From positions 62,001 through 126,000 of the forward strand of contig NZ_SNWW01000010.1 of the NCBI RefSeq assembly GCF_004362015.1: a stretch of 64,000 nucleotides of DNA, in the 5' to 3' direction. This DNA comes from Flavobacterium chryseum. Lineage in GTDB: Bacteria; Bacteroidota; Bacteroidia; Flavobacteriales; Flavobacteriaceae. Shown here one piece after another: positions 16,571-25,159 of the stretch. Every line of letters starts with the position of its first letter. Within the stretch, counting starts at the first letter, position 1. The notes below the pieces were generated by a model that was not told the origin of the DNA, did not search any database, and saw nothing but the letters and a program-made list of their open reading frames with translations. Made by a program: the position numbers and the translations under genes.

Positions 16571-19500
16571 ATGAATTTAATACGTTTTGCACTCCGCAAA
16601 CCCATCTCCATATTAGTATTGGTTGCGGGTCTATTTTTCTTCGGAATTGGTGCCATCAAGGACATTAAGGTAGATATTTTACCTAAAATGAATTTGCCGG
16701 TTATCTATATTGCGCATCCTTTTGGAGGTTACACGCCAGACCAGATGGAAGCTTATTTTGCTAAGACATACGTCAACATTCTGCCTTTTGCCAATGGTGT
16801 AAAATCGGTAGAAACTAAAAATATTCAAGGGTTAATGATCATGAAATTAACCTATTATGAAAACACCAACATGGCGCAGGCTGCAGCCGAATTAAGTTCA
16901 CTTTCGAACCGAATTCAGGCGGCATTTCCTCCGGGAACCCAGCCTCCGTTCATTATTCGTTTTGATGCTTCTTCTTTGCCGATCGGACAATTGGTTTTGA
17001 GCAGTAAAATCAGATCAAATAATGAATTGCAGGATTTGGCCAACGTTTATGTTCGTGCTTCGTTTACTTCAATTCCCGGATTATTATCGCCGGCACCTTT
17101 CGGCGGAAGCCCAAGAACTATTGAGGTTAACGTCGATCCTGATTTATTACGTTCGCACAATATGACGCCGGATCAAATTGTTGAAGCCATTCGTATTAAC
17201 AACCAAACGGCACCATCAGGAAATGTTAGAATGGGCGATGTCAACTACATTACGCCAACAAATAATACGATAAAAGAAGTCAAAGATTTTGAAAACATTC
17301 CGTTGTTTAAAGGAAGTGTTCAAAACTTAAAATTAGGTGATGTTGCCACCGTAAAAGATGGTGCGGATATTACAGCCGGTTATGCTTTAGTAAACGGAAA
17401 ACGTTCGGTTTACATTAGTATTGCAAAAGCCGGAGATGCATCAACTTGGGATGTGGTTCAAAAATTGAAAGCAGAATTACCTAAAATACAAAGTACTCTT
17501 CCTGAAGATGTACAATTATCATACGAATTTGACCAGTCGGTTTATGTAATCAATTCGGTTAAAAGTTTAATTACTGAAGGAATTATTGGAGCGGTTTTAA
17601 CCGGTTTAATGGTTTTACTTTTCCTTGGTGACAGGCGTGCAGCGTTAATTGTGATTTTAACGATTCCGATTTCGATTATTTCGGGAGTTTTATTTTTGAA
17701 ATTATTCGGACAAACGATCAACTTAATGTCTTTAAGCGGATTGGCTTTGGCAATTGGTATTTTAGTGGATGAAAGTACGGTTACGATCGAAAATATTCAC
17801 CAGCATCTTGATATGGGAAAACCAAAGGCGCTCGCCATTTGGGATGCCTGTCAGGAAATTGCGTTACCTAAATTATTGATCTTACTTTGTATACTTGCCG
17901 TTTTTGCACCTGCATTTACCATGGTTGGTATTCCCGGAGCGTTGTTTTTGCCTTTGGCTTTAGCAATTGGTTTTTCAATGGTAATTTCATTTTTACTATC
18001 TCAGACTTTTGTTCCTGTAATGGCGAACTGGTTAATGAAAGGACATGAAAAACACGAACATTCAGCTAATATTACAGATGATGAGGCGGAGTTTAATGAT
18101 AGTGGAATAACTCCGGAATCTGAAAGAAATTTGATTACGCAGAAAAAAGCCTACTCTGAAAAAGAGGATATAAATAATAACGGAAAAGTGGGCGCTTTCG
18201 AGCGATTCAGAATCCGTTTTATGAGAACTTTAGATCGTTTATTCCCTTATAAAAAAATAACCGCTTTGGTGTATCTTATCGGAATTACAATTCTGGCGGT
18301 TGTCTTTATTTCTTTTATCGGAAAAGATGTTTTCCCTAAAGTAAATTCAAGTCAGTTTCAGTTAAGAATGCGTGCTCCTGACGGAACCCGTTTAGAAAGA
18401 ACGGAAGAAAAAGCCATTATTGTTCTGAAAGAATTGCAAAAAATGGTGGGTAAAGAACACATCGGAATTTCGTCTGTATATGTTGGTCAGCACCCGTCGT
18501 TGTTCTCGATTAACCCGATTTATTTGTTCATGGCAGGTTCGCATGAAGCTGTTTTTCAGGTAAGTTTAAAAGAATATCACACGGATATGGATGATTTTAA
18601 AGATGATTTCAGAGCCCGAATTAAAAAGGTTTTACCAGACGTTAAACTTTCTTTTGAGCCAATCGAATTGACCGATAAAGTGTTGAGCCAGGGTTCTCCT
18701 ACTCCTATTGAAGTTCGAATTGCCGGAAAAGATAAAAAACGAAATGAATTATACGCCAATCAAATTGTAGAGAAACTGAAAAAGATTGCTTATTTCAGAG
18801 ACGTACAAATTGGTCAGCCAATTCATTATCCGGCAATGAATATTGATATTGACAGAACACGCGCAGCCGAATTGGGTGTTGACATGAACGATATTTCACG
18901 ATCATTGGTAGCTTCTACCTCATCATCAAGATATACCGAGAAAAATACCTGGGTCGATGAAAGAGCCGGATTATCATATAACGTTCAGGTTCAGGTTCCT
19001 TTGAACAAAATGAAAAGCAAAACCGATATTGGAGAAATTCCGGTATTAAAAAATTCGCTTCGTCCGGTTTTAAGCGACGTTGCCAAAATTACACCCGGAT
19101 TTGTAAGTGGTGAAAATGACAATTTAGGGGCTATGCCATACATTACGGTTACAGCCAACATTAGCCAGGTCGATTTAGGCACGGCAGTAAAAGATGTTGA
19201 TGCAACAATTAATTCATTAGGAGAATTACCACGTGGTTTGTTTATTACTCCTATTGGTTTAAGTAAAGTATTGAGCGAAACATTAAGCAGTTTACAGGTT
19301 GGATTATTGGTTGCCATCTTTGTAATCTTCTTAATGTTAGCCGCTAATTTTCAATCGTTCAAAGTTTCATTAGTAATTTTAACAACAGTTCCTGCGGTAG
19401 TTTTAGGAGCGTTATTGATGCTTACGATTACAGGTTCGACCTTAAACTTACAATCGTATATGGGAATCATTATGTCGGTTGGGGTTTCGATTGCAAATGC

Positions 19501-19858
19501 CGTTTTACTGGTCACAAATGCCGAACAATTACGAAAAATAAATGGCAATGCATTAGAGTCTGCGCGAGAAGCTGCAGCGTTGCGTCTTCGTCCGATTATT
19601 ATGACTTCGGTTGCGATGATTGCGGGAATGCTGCCAATGGCAATTGGTCATGGCGAAGGTGGCGATCAGGTTTCTCCGCTAGGAAGAGCCGTAATTGGCG
19701 GATTATTATTTTCGACTTTTGCCGTATTGCTAATCCTGCCACTTATCTTTGCCTGGGCTCAGGAACATACCACAACACAATCTGTTTCTTTAGATCCTGA
19801 AGACGAAGAAAGCATCCATTATATCTCATCATTAAAATCAGAAAATGAAAAAAAATAA
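16571..19858 (+). CDS. RND-family efflux permease (AcrB/Cus-like superfamily)
   Basis: A 1095-residue inner-membrane proton-driven pump with the duplicated RND layout: TM1 (ISILVLVAGLFFFGIGAI), a large porter loop, TM2-6, a second half starting near residue 565, another porter loop and TM8-12. A hydrophilic insert of about 60 residues (from HEKHEHSANI to GAFERFRI) lies between halves. The TM4 proton relay reads GILVDESTVTIEN: Asp400 is kept, but the second Asp of AcrB-type pumps is Glu401. It starts 11 bases after the TolC stop and overlaps the adaptor start by 14. Drug or metal specificity cannot be told; the motif is not the metal-exporter form. Confidence 0.9.
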   Translation: MNLIRFALRKPISILVLVAGLFFFGIGAIKDIKVDILPKMNLPVIYIAHPFGGYTPDQMEAYFAKTYVNILPFANGVKSVETKNIQGLMIMKLTYYENTNMAQAAAELSSLSNRIQAAFPPGTQPPFIIRFDASSLPIGQLVLSSKIRSNNELQDLANVYVRASFTSIPGLLSPAPFGGSPRTIEVNVDPDLLRSHNMTPDQIVEAIRINNQTAPSGNVRMGDVNYITPTNNTIKEVKDFENIPLFKGSVQNLKLGDVATVKDGADITAGYALVNGKRSVYISIAKAGDASTWDVVQKLKAELPKIQSTLPEDVQLSYEFDQSVYVINSVKSLITEGIIGAVLTGLMVLLFLGDRRAALIVILTIPISIISGVLFLKLFGQTINLMSLSGLALAIGILVDESTVTIENIHQHLDMGKPKALAIWDACQEIALPKLLILLCILAVFAPAFTMVGIPGALFLPLALAIGFSMVISFLLSQTFVPVMANWLMKGHEKHEHSANITDDEAEFNDSGITPESERNLITQKKAYSEKEDINNNGKVGAFERFRIRFMRTLDRLFPYKKITALVYLIGITILAVVFISFIGKDVFPKVNSSQFQLRMRAPDGTRLERTEEKAIIVLKELQKMVGKEHIGISSVYVGQHPSLFSINPIYLFMAGSHEAVFQVSLKEYHTDMDDFKDDFRARIKKVLPDVKLSFEPIELTDKVLSQGSPTPIEVRIAGKDKKRNELYANQIVEKLKKIAYFRDVQIGQPIHYPAMNIDIDRTRAAELGVDMNDISRSLVASTSSSRYTEKNTWVDERAGLSYNVQVQVPLNKMKSKTDIGEIPVLKNSLRPVLSDVAKITPGFVSGENDNLGAMPYITVTANISQVDLGTAVKDVDATINSLGELPRGLFITPIGLSKVLSETLSSLQVGLLVAIFVIFLMLAANFQSFKVSLVILTTVPAVVLGALLMLTITGSTLNLQSYMGIIMSVGVSIANAVLLVTNAEQLRKINGNALESAREAAALRLRPIIMTSVAMIAGMLPMAIGHGEGGDQVSPLGRAVIGGLLFSTFAVLLILPLIFAWAQEHTTTQSVSLDPEDEESIHYISSLKSENEKK

Positions 19859-20933
19859 TATAATACAATCGACCGCGCTACTTTTTGCAGCACTATTTTT
19901 CCTTAACAGTTGTAATTCTAAAAAAGAAGAAACGGTTACGGCAGAATTAGAACCTAAAACAGAAACGTTTCTTTTAGAAAAAGAAAAACTAACAACCGAA
20001 TTGCGTTTACCGGCAGAATTAACCGGTTTTCAACAAGTAGATTTATACGCTAAAGTAAGCAGTTTCGTGAAAACCTTAAAAGTAGATATTGGTTCTAAAG
20101 TAACTAAAGGACAACTTTTAATTGTTCTGGAAGCTCCGGAAATCAGCTCTCAATTGGCTGCAGCCGAATCCAGATTAAAATCGATGGAAGCTATTTATGC
20201 GACAAGCAAAAGTACGTACAACCGTTTGTATGAAACAAGCAAAGTAGAAGGAACGATTTCTAAAAATGATTTAGAAATGGCCAGCGGAAAGAAAAATTCT
20301 GACTACGCACAATATCAGGCGGCGGTTGCAGGCCATAATGAAGTGTCGATTATGAGAGGCTATCTTGAAATCCGCGCTCCGTTTGACGGAATCGTAGCGG
20401 CAAGAAACGTGAATTTAGGAACGTTTGTTGGTCCTGCAGGAAAAGGTTCGGATTTGCCTTTATTAACGATTCAGCAACAAAACAAATTGCGTTTAGCGGT
20501 TTCTGTTCCGGAATTGTACACTGGATATTTGCATAATGGTGATGAAATGAGTTTTAACGTAAAATCATTGCCGGATACTTTCAAAGCTAAAATTACAAGA
20601 ATGTCCGGCGCTTTAGATTTAAAATTAAGATCTGAAAGAGTTGAAATGGATGTACAAAACAAAGGAAATTTATTACCTGGAATGGTAGCAGAAGTTTTAT
20701 TGCCGCTTAACGCAAAAGACAGCACATTCGTGATTCCGAAATCAGCACTTGTAAATTCTGCTGAAGGAACTTTTGTAATTAAAGTTGTAAATCATAAAGC
20801 GACAAGAGTTGATGTGAAAAAAGGAAGAGAAATCGACGATAAAGTAGAAATTTTCGGCGACTTGAACCTTAAAGATAAACTGGTAAAAATTGCCAGCGAA
20901 GAAACTAAGGAAGGCGATATCATAAACGAATAA
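19845..20933 (+). CDS. RND efflux periplasmic adaptor (membrane-fusion) lipoprotein
   Basis: A 362-residue HlyD/AcrA-type adaptor. The N-terminus has a lipoprotein signal (LLFAALFFLNSCNS) with the modified Cys about residue 23. The barrel-sandwich lipoyl halves are VDLYAKVSSFVKTLKVDIGSKV (first) and LEIRAPFDGIVAARNVNLGT (second), flanking a helical hairpin; VIPKSALVNSAEGTFVIKV is the C-terminal membrane-proximal part. The start codon lies inside the pump gene. Being last in the operon is unusual for adaptors. The three genes probably form one tripartite pump with the TolC protein at 15175. Confidence 0.9.
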   Translation: MKKNNIIQSTALLFAALFFLNSCNSKKEETVTAELEPKTETFLLEKEKLTTELRLPAELTGFQQVDLYAKVSSFVKTLKVDIGSKVTKGQLLIVLEAPEISSQLAAAESRLKSMEAIYATSKSTYNRLYETSKVEGTISKNDLEMASGKKNSDYAQYQAAVAGHNEVSIMRGYLEIRAPFDGIVAARNVNLGTFVGPAGKGSDLPLLTIQQQNKLRLAVSVPELYTGYLHNGDEMSFNVKSLPDTFKAKITRMSGALDLKLRSERVEMDVQNKGNLLPGMVAEVLLPLNAKDSTFVIPKSALVNSAEGTFVIKVVNHKATRVDVKKGREIDDKVEIFGDLNLKDKLVKIASEETKEGDIINE

Positions 20934-21039
20934 CCTGCGTTTAGTCTTCATTTTAGTAGATTACCAAAAACTGTACGCAATTATTTAATGCGGCATTTTA
21001 GATCATTTATGATTTAACATGCAAATCTATTTGCCACCG

Positions 21040-21074
21040 GGGCAGCACGCTGATAATGTGCTGTCCTTTTTTTT
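21040..21074 (+). terminator. Rho-independent terminator of the TolC-RND-adaptor operon
   Basis: Stem gggcagcac / gtgctgtcc (9 bp with one G-U) with a 7-9 base loop, followed by eight or more T. Confidence 0.8.
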
Positions 21075-21191
21075 GTTTTGTAGTTTTGCAGAGATTTGCG
21101 GAGGTTCCGCAGAGATTCGCAGAATTTTTTAATCTCGCAAAGACGCAGAGGTGCAAAGTTTTTTTTATTAAGTAACTATTAAGCGTATTAT

Positions 21192-21291
21192 TGTCATTTC
21201 GACGAAGGAGAAATCTTCGCGAGAAGCTCGACAAAGATTAGATTCTCGTTGCGGAGTTACTTGCGAAAATTTCTCCTTCGTCGAAATGACA
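21192..21291. repeat. Palindromic intergenic repeat, family 'GTCATTTCGACGAAGGAGAAAT', copy 2
   Basis: Arms 21192-21214 and 21269-21291 are perfect 23-base inverted copies. It lies in the gene-free stretch 20934-21480, which also holds the terminator at 21040 and a word repeat at 21080-21165 (gcagagattcgcag and cgcaaagacgcagaggtgcaaag). The remaining part up to 21480 is AT-rich with no clear feature. Confidence 0.75.
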
Positions 21292-21480
21292 TGCTCTATC
21301 GTTATATTATATTTATCAATAAAACTCTACTGATAATTAGTAAAAGTTTTCCCTATATTAGCTAAACAAACACAAACCAAAACCGGACAAATAAAACCTA
21401 TTTACAACTGACAAACAATAAGTTACAAACGATATCAAACAAAATATTGCTAAAAAACAACATACCAATCATTTAAGAAT

Positions 21481-21867
21481 ATGTTAGATAACAAAAAAAA
21501 CATTGAAGAATTCTATATTGACTTGAAAAACAAATTTCCGAAGATAGCAGAATTGAAAACTTGGAACAAATACAATTGGAGTATTGAAGGTTCTGAAAAT
21601 TCGATGATAATGTCCGATTTAGCCGAAGAAATAATATTTTGGACATCGAACGATAAATTAGAAGATTCAAGATTTTTTTTTGAATATCTCGAATCATGTT
21701 TAAAAAACTATGATCAGAGAGTTACCTCGTTTATATACACAGACTTTTTGGTTACAATTATAGAAACAAAAAACAAAGAGGCAAGAGAGTTAATTAAAAA
21801 AATGATGTTGTCTAAAACAAAAGAATTTTACCAACGATTGTTTCAATTTTACAGCGAATCTGAATAA
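21481..21867 (+). CDS. Hypothetical acidic helical protein, 128 residues
   Basis: No family recognised with confidence. The protein is soluble, rich in Glu/Lys and aromatic residues, and reads as mainly helical (NIEEFYIDLKNKFPKIAEL, EYLESCLKNYDQR, EARELIKKMMLSKTKEFYQRL), with no signal peptide or membrane segment. The size, charge and monocistronic setting resemble single-domain immunity-type proteins that are scattered in Bacteroidota accessory regions, but this is only a resemblance. A weak TATATTAG lies at 21354-21361, far upstream. The gene is followed by a GC-rich palindromic repeat at 21921. Confidence 0.6.
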   Translation: MLDNKKNIEEFYIDLKNKFPKIAELKTWNKYNWSIEGSENSMIMSDLAEEIIFWTSNDKLEDSRFFFEYLESCLKNYDQRVTSFIYTDFLVTIIETKNKEARELIKKMMLSKTKEFYQRLFQFYSESE

Positions 21868-21920
21868 TCCTAACACATAATAGCGATATAAAGTATCGAC
21901 ATAGTAATTTAGATTGCGTT

Positions 21921-22057
21921 CCCCTGCTGGCGCGAGCGTCTCGCTCGTGAACTCAAAAAATGGTAATAATCTAACTAAAAAATTAAGAATGAGTGAAAAA
22001 AATTTATAAAAAAATGTTTTACATTACATGCAAGAGCGAGACGCTCGCTAAAGCAGG
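21921..22057. repeat. GC-rich palindromic repeat, family 'GAGCGAGACGCTCG', copy 1
   Basis: Left arm 21921-21950 (cccctgctggcgcgagcgtc then tcgctcgtga) and right arm 22031-22057 (inverted, ending aagcagg) enclose about 80 AT-rich bases. The core cgagcgtctcgctcg is itself a hairpin. GC content is far above the surroundings. Related copies lie at 22881-22975, 23511-23597 and 25001-25040. Confidence 0.75.
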
Positions 22058-22086
22058 AGAAAAATTCGTTAATATCTAAAGAATTT

Positions 22087-22878
22087 ATGTGTAAACCAAC
22101 ATGTTATTTATGCAAAATTGAAATTGCAGACAAGAAAAATTCACATATTATTCCTAAGTTTTTAGGAAAAGAATTATTTATATCCGATTTAGGAAATCAC
22201 GCAATTCAAATAGATAGAGATGGAAAATGTAAAAAAATACAAACTATTCCAAAAGAAGATTTCATTTTATGTGTTTCATGTGAAAAACGATTTGAAATTA
22301 TTGAAACATTTTTCGCAAGATTTTTTACTAAACTTCGTGATTTTGAAAATTTCACTGATAATTTTGATATCAGAACACTTGGAAATCAAAATTATATTGT
22401 CTGCAAAAAATTGAATCCCAAACTATTTAAACTTTTTATCTATTCATTAATTTGGCGTTTATCAATTTCTACTCATTTTGCTAATCAAAAATATAAACTT
22501 CCAATTAAAATTGAAGAAGAGCTAAGGACTTTTCTAGATAGAAATTTAAAGATTGATCATACTTCTTTAATTAGCACAATCAATGAAGTCGAGAATATTC
22601 CTAATTATGATTTTTGCTTAATTAAGCCTGAAAATAAATTCGCTGATTTTAAAGGAATGCATTCAGCATTTCAAATAAGTAAATCTATTTATCTTTTAGC
22701 TTTAGTTGATTTTATAATTTTCTTTTATATTGATGATTCAATTGATCCAGTTCTTAAAATATATAGTAACAAACAGAATAATGATATCATAATTCCAATT
22801 AGCGAAGATGAACGATGGTTTGCCTTAAATAAATTGATATTATCAAAAATACTGAATACTCAGCAGTCTCGGAAGTGA
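22087..22878 (+). CDS. Orphan protein with paired CxxC and SHIIP motif, HNH-like zinc-binding N-terminus
   Basis: A 263-residue protein. The N-terminal 70 residues contain Cys6-Cys9 (CYLC), His20 in NSHIIPKFLGKEL, and Cys62-Cys65 (CVSCEKRFE). This CxxC...H...CxxC spacing with a His-Ile-Ile-Pro element resembles the zinc-stabilised HNH/treble-clef nucleases, though the catalytic Asn/His pair is not certain. The remaining 190 residues (for example LFIYSLIWRLSISTHF, IYLLALVDFIIFFYIDD) are of unknown fold. It is flanked on both sides by copies of the GC-rich palindrome, the right one starting 2 bases after the stop codon. Possible roles include nucleic-acid cleavage or defence; neither is shown by the sequence. 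Confidence 0.6.
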   Translation: MCKPTCYLCKIEIADKKNSHIIPKFLGKELFISDLGNHAIQIDRDGKCKKIQTIPKEDFILCVSCEKRFEIIETFFARFFTKLRDFENFTDNFDIRTLGNQNYIVCKKLNPKLFKLFIYSLIWRLSISTHFANQKYKLPIKIEEELRTFLDRNLKIDHTSLISTINEVENIPNYDFCLIKPENKFADFKGMHSAFQISKSIYLLALVDFIIFFYIDDSIDPVLKIYSNKQNNDIIIPISEDERWFALNKLILSKILNTQQSRK

Positions 22879-22880
22879 AC

Positions 22881-22975
22881 CCCCTGCTGGCGCAAGCATC
22901 TGGATCGTGAGCACAAAGAATAGATATTGCTAATGTAGATTGCGTTTACCATTGAGACGCTCGCGCCAACAGGGG
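22881..22975. repeat. GC-rich palindromic repeat, family 'GAGCGAGACGCTCG', copy 2
   Basis: Left arm 22881-22910 (cccctgctggcgcaagcatc...) and right arm 22954-22975 (gagacgctcgcgccaacagg then gg) are inverted, with a 40-base centre nearly identical to that of copy 3 (gcacaaagaat.gatatt...tagattgcgtt). The left arm is diverged in the core. Confidence 0.75.
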
Positions 22976-23035
22976 TATTTTTTTTTTATAAAACTTTAAT
23001 TAAATGAAAGCTTTTGGAATTTACCAATTATAACT

Positions 23036-23497
23036 ATGACAAAAAAATATTTTATGAGAAAAATTAAGATGATAGTATTATTTACACTATTTATTATCAT
23101 TGCCGCATTTAAAATTAAAAATAGTGCTATTGACGGCTTACATATTAAGTTTAGAAAGGTTTCAGAAGATTATATGAGACCGGGTTCTCCAAATGGCCCC
23201 TTGGGTTCAATGCCGATAGAAGCAGCAGAAGGAATGAAGTTTGTGAAATTGAAACTTACTTTGAAAAACGAGGGCGAAAAAGATTGCATTTTTGATTTTG
23301 AAAATGTCTACATTTCAACTGAACAGGATAGTTTATACAGATTTTTGAAGTTTCAGGCCTATTTTACCAGTACGAAAACCAAAATAAAACCAAAAAAAGA
23401 AATTGATAGAATTGTATTATTTGAGTTTCCCGATAATGCAAAACCTAAAGAATTATTTATTGAAGATAAAAGGTATAAAATTATTGAGGATAAGTAA
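23036..23497 (+). CDS. Membrane-anchored or exported DUF4352-like protein
   Basis: A 153-residue protein with one N-terminal hydrophobic segment (MIVLFTLFIIIAAFKI), then an extracytoplasmic domain that looks like an immunoglobulin-type beta sandwich: EGMKFVKLKLTLKNEGEKD, FENVYISTEQDSLYRF and a final IDRIVLFEFPDNAKPKELFI. That pattern is like DUF4352/TRF-type domains of Gram-positive and Bacteroidota lipoproteins, but there is no lipobox. An ATG at 23054 is an alternative start giving a shorter signal. It is bracketed by two copies of the GC-rich palindrome. Function unknown. Confidence 0.6.
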   Translation: MTKKYFMRKIKMIVLFTLFIIIAAFKIKNSAIDGLHIKFRKVSEDYMRPGSPNGPLGSMPIEAAEGMKFVKLKLTLKNEGEKDCIFDFENVYISTEQDSLYRFLKFQAYFTSTKTKIKPKKEIDRIVLFEFPDNAKPKELFIEDKRYKIIEDK

Positions 23498-23510
23498 ACT
23501 GATATATTTC

Positions 23511-23597
23511 CGCTGGCGCGAGCGTCTCGCTCGTGAGCACAAAGAATGGATATTTGATAGTATAGATTGCGTTCACGAGCGAGACGCTCGTGAACGC
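23511..23597. repeat. GC-rich palindromic repeat, family 'GAGCGAGACGCTCG', copy 3
   Basis: Left arm 23511-23536 (cgctggcgcgagcgtctcgc...) and right arm 23571-23597 (gttcacgagcgagacgctcg then tgaacgc). The right arm alone is a long self-palindrome (gttcacgagcga / tcg...tgaac). Same centre as copy 2. Confidence 0.8.
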
Positions 23598-23635
23598 ATT
23601 GGGAATGCTGATGAACACTTTTTGAAGTAGAAAAA

Positions 23636-23935
23636 TTACTTAAATTCTTTTGGCCATCCAAATTCGTTTATTTGTTCAACAAATTCTTCTGCTTCTTTAT
23701 TTGTTTCAATTACAAAATCGTATAAAGAAAAATCAATTGATGGTTCTTTCGTTACTGCACCAAACTTAATGTTTTCATCTGAAACTTCAATGGATAGTTT
23801 ATGTTTGCAATCTTCAGAAAAACAATCTATCTCAAAAAAACATACAAATTCATTAAACTCTTCATAGAAAGTTATTTTTAATTGATATACATCATTTAAA
23901 TAATTTCTAAAACTTTCTTTGTTGATTTTTTTCAT
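23636..23935 (-). CDS. Small hypothetical protein, 99 residues
   Basis: No family recognised. The frame opens at 23953, but the ATG at 23935 (MKKINKESFRNYL) is the likelier start. The protein is acidic (DCFSEDCKHKLSIEVSDENI, TNKEAEEFVEQINEFGWP) and predicted alpha/beta with no signal or membrane segment. It is the only minus-strand gene within the palindrome-bounded group. A possible immunity-type or hypothetical housekeeping protein; low certainty. Confidence 0.55.
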   Translation of the reverse strand: MKKINKESFRNYLNDVYQLKITFYEEFNEFVCFFEIDCFSEDCKHKLSIEVSDENIKFGAVTKEPSIDFSLYDFVIETNKEAEEFVEQINEFGWPKEFK

Positions 23936-24049
23936 GTTTCTAAAATAATACATTTTGAATGTTTTTAGCTACAATATTGTAAAAACTATTTGATTAACGC
24001 AAACGTCTCTAACTTCGCGCTCGCAAAGCAATTAAATTGGCAATCACAA

Positions 24050-24085
24050 AAAAAATGCAAGACCAGAATTGATCTTGCATTTTTT
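24050..24085. terminator. Bidirectional terminator after the DJ-1/PfpI gene
   Basis: Stem aaaatgcaaga / tcttgcatttt with T runs on both strands, lying just past the stop of the minus-strand gene at 24111. Confidence 0.8.
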
Positions 24086-24110
24086 GTAACTTGATAAATA
24101 AAAATATCTT

Positions 24111-24659
24111 TTACACTGTCTGACGCTCGTGTTTTCCTTCTTTAATTTCTTCCACCATTTTTTTATTAAAAGCGGGCAAATCATTCGGGTTTCGACTGGT
24201 TACCAATCCATTATCTACGACTACTTCTGAGTCTTCCCATTGTGCTCCGGCATTTTTCAAATCGTTTTTAACAGAGAAGAACGAAGTTACTTTTCGACCT
24301 TGTAAAACCTCAGCATCTACCAGAATTTGTGGCCCATGACAAATAGCCGCTACTGGTTTTTTACTTTCAAAAAAAGAACGTACAAAATTTACTGCAGCCT
24401 CTTCTCTTCTCAATAAATCAGGATTTATAACTCCTCCTGGAAGAACCAAAGCATCGTAATCTGCTTCATTTGCCTGATCTAATACTACATCAACATTATA
24501 TTCCTTGCTCCAATTACCGTCTTTCCAGGCTTTAATTGTTCCTGATTTTAAACTGATGATATCTGCATTCCAACCTTGTTCTTCAAGATAGGCTTTAGGC
24601 GATGATAATTCTACTTCTTCAAAACCGTCTGTGGCTAATATGGCTATATTCTTTTTCAT
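24111..24659 (-). CDS. DJ-1/PfpI-family protein (YhbO/PfpI type)
   Basis: A 182-residue protein of the class I glutamine-amidotransferase-like fold. The elbow is AAICHGPQIL with Cys107-His108, preceded by the acidic partner in DGFEEVEL (Glu14/15) and by the LVLPGGVINPDLLR strand. The C-terminal piece NGLVTSRNPNDLPAFN is typical of the PfpI/YhbO/YraA subgroup, reported as glyoxalase-III or protein and DNA deglycase-like stress proteins; enzymatic activity in this subgroup is debated. It is cytoplasmic and monocistronic. Upstream (24660-25159) there is no gene. Confidence 0.9.
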   Translation of the reverse strand: MKKNIAILATDGFEEVELSSPKAYLEEQGWNADIISLKSGTIKAWKDGNWSKEYNVDVVLDQANEADYDALVLPGGVINPDLLRREEAAVNFVRSFFESKKPVAAICHGPQILVDAEVLQGRKVTSFFSVKNDLKNAGAQWEDSEVVVDNGLVTSRNPNDLPAFNKKMVEEIKEGKHERQTV

Positions 24660-25000
24660 AATTTTAAGTATTTAAAACGTTATTAATTTTGATTTAGTTA
24701 AAATTAATAATTTCAGACAGCCAGTGAAAACAGAGGATGTTAAACCTTTCTTTAATAAAAGTTAATTAATTGAATTTCAGATTTTTATTAAAAATTAAAT
24801 TGAAATTATATAAGATTCATGTCAAATTAGTTAATTATTTTATAGGATGAATGCAAAGAAAATAATTGTATAAATTAGTAAGTACGAAATAAAAAACATT
24901 TCAGGAAACGAGAAATACCATTATGAAGTAAAAAGAGAATAGCTTTGAATAAATGTTTTTTTCTCTTTTGCAAGAACAATAAAAATATGCTTATGAAAAT

Positions 25001-25040
25001 CGTGCGTTCACGAGCGAGACGCTCGCGCAAGCATTGAGAC
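25001..25040. repeat. GC-rich palindromic repeat, family 'GAGCGAGACGCTCG', copy 4 (half element)
   Basis: Reads cgtgcgttcacgagcgagac then gctcgcgcaagcattgag, matching the right arm of copies 1-3 without a left arm. The rest of the gene-free stretch 24660-25159 is AT-rich and I see nothing else in it. Confidence 0.7.
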
Positions 25041-25159
25041 CTTTTTTAAAAATATAAACTAACTAAAATTCGACCCACTTTTGTCAACTTTTTCATAAAT
25101 TCGTCTCGGTTACAATTAAAAGAATAACCAAGAAGAAATATATTAAAAATCAACACCAA

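Noticed and set aside
21007..21234. A 75-codon minus-strand frame after the first RND operon
   Set aside because: It spans the terminator and word repeats and has no family similarity.
23359..23661. Two frames (minus 23359-23661 and plus 23403-23630) over the third GC-rich palindrome
   Set aside because: Both read through the repeat, giving the artificial peptide words VHERLARE or HERDARE.
21921..25040. GC-rich palindromes as integron attC sites
   Set aside because: There is no integrase gene in the window and the repeats lack the R-box GTTRRRY core; they look like palindromic dispersed repeats instead.
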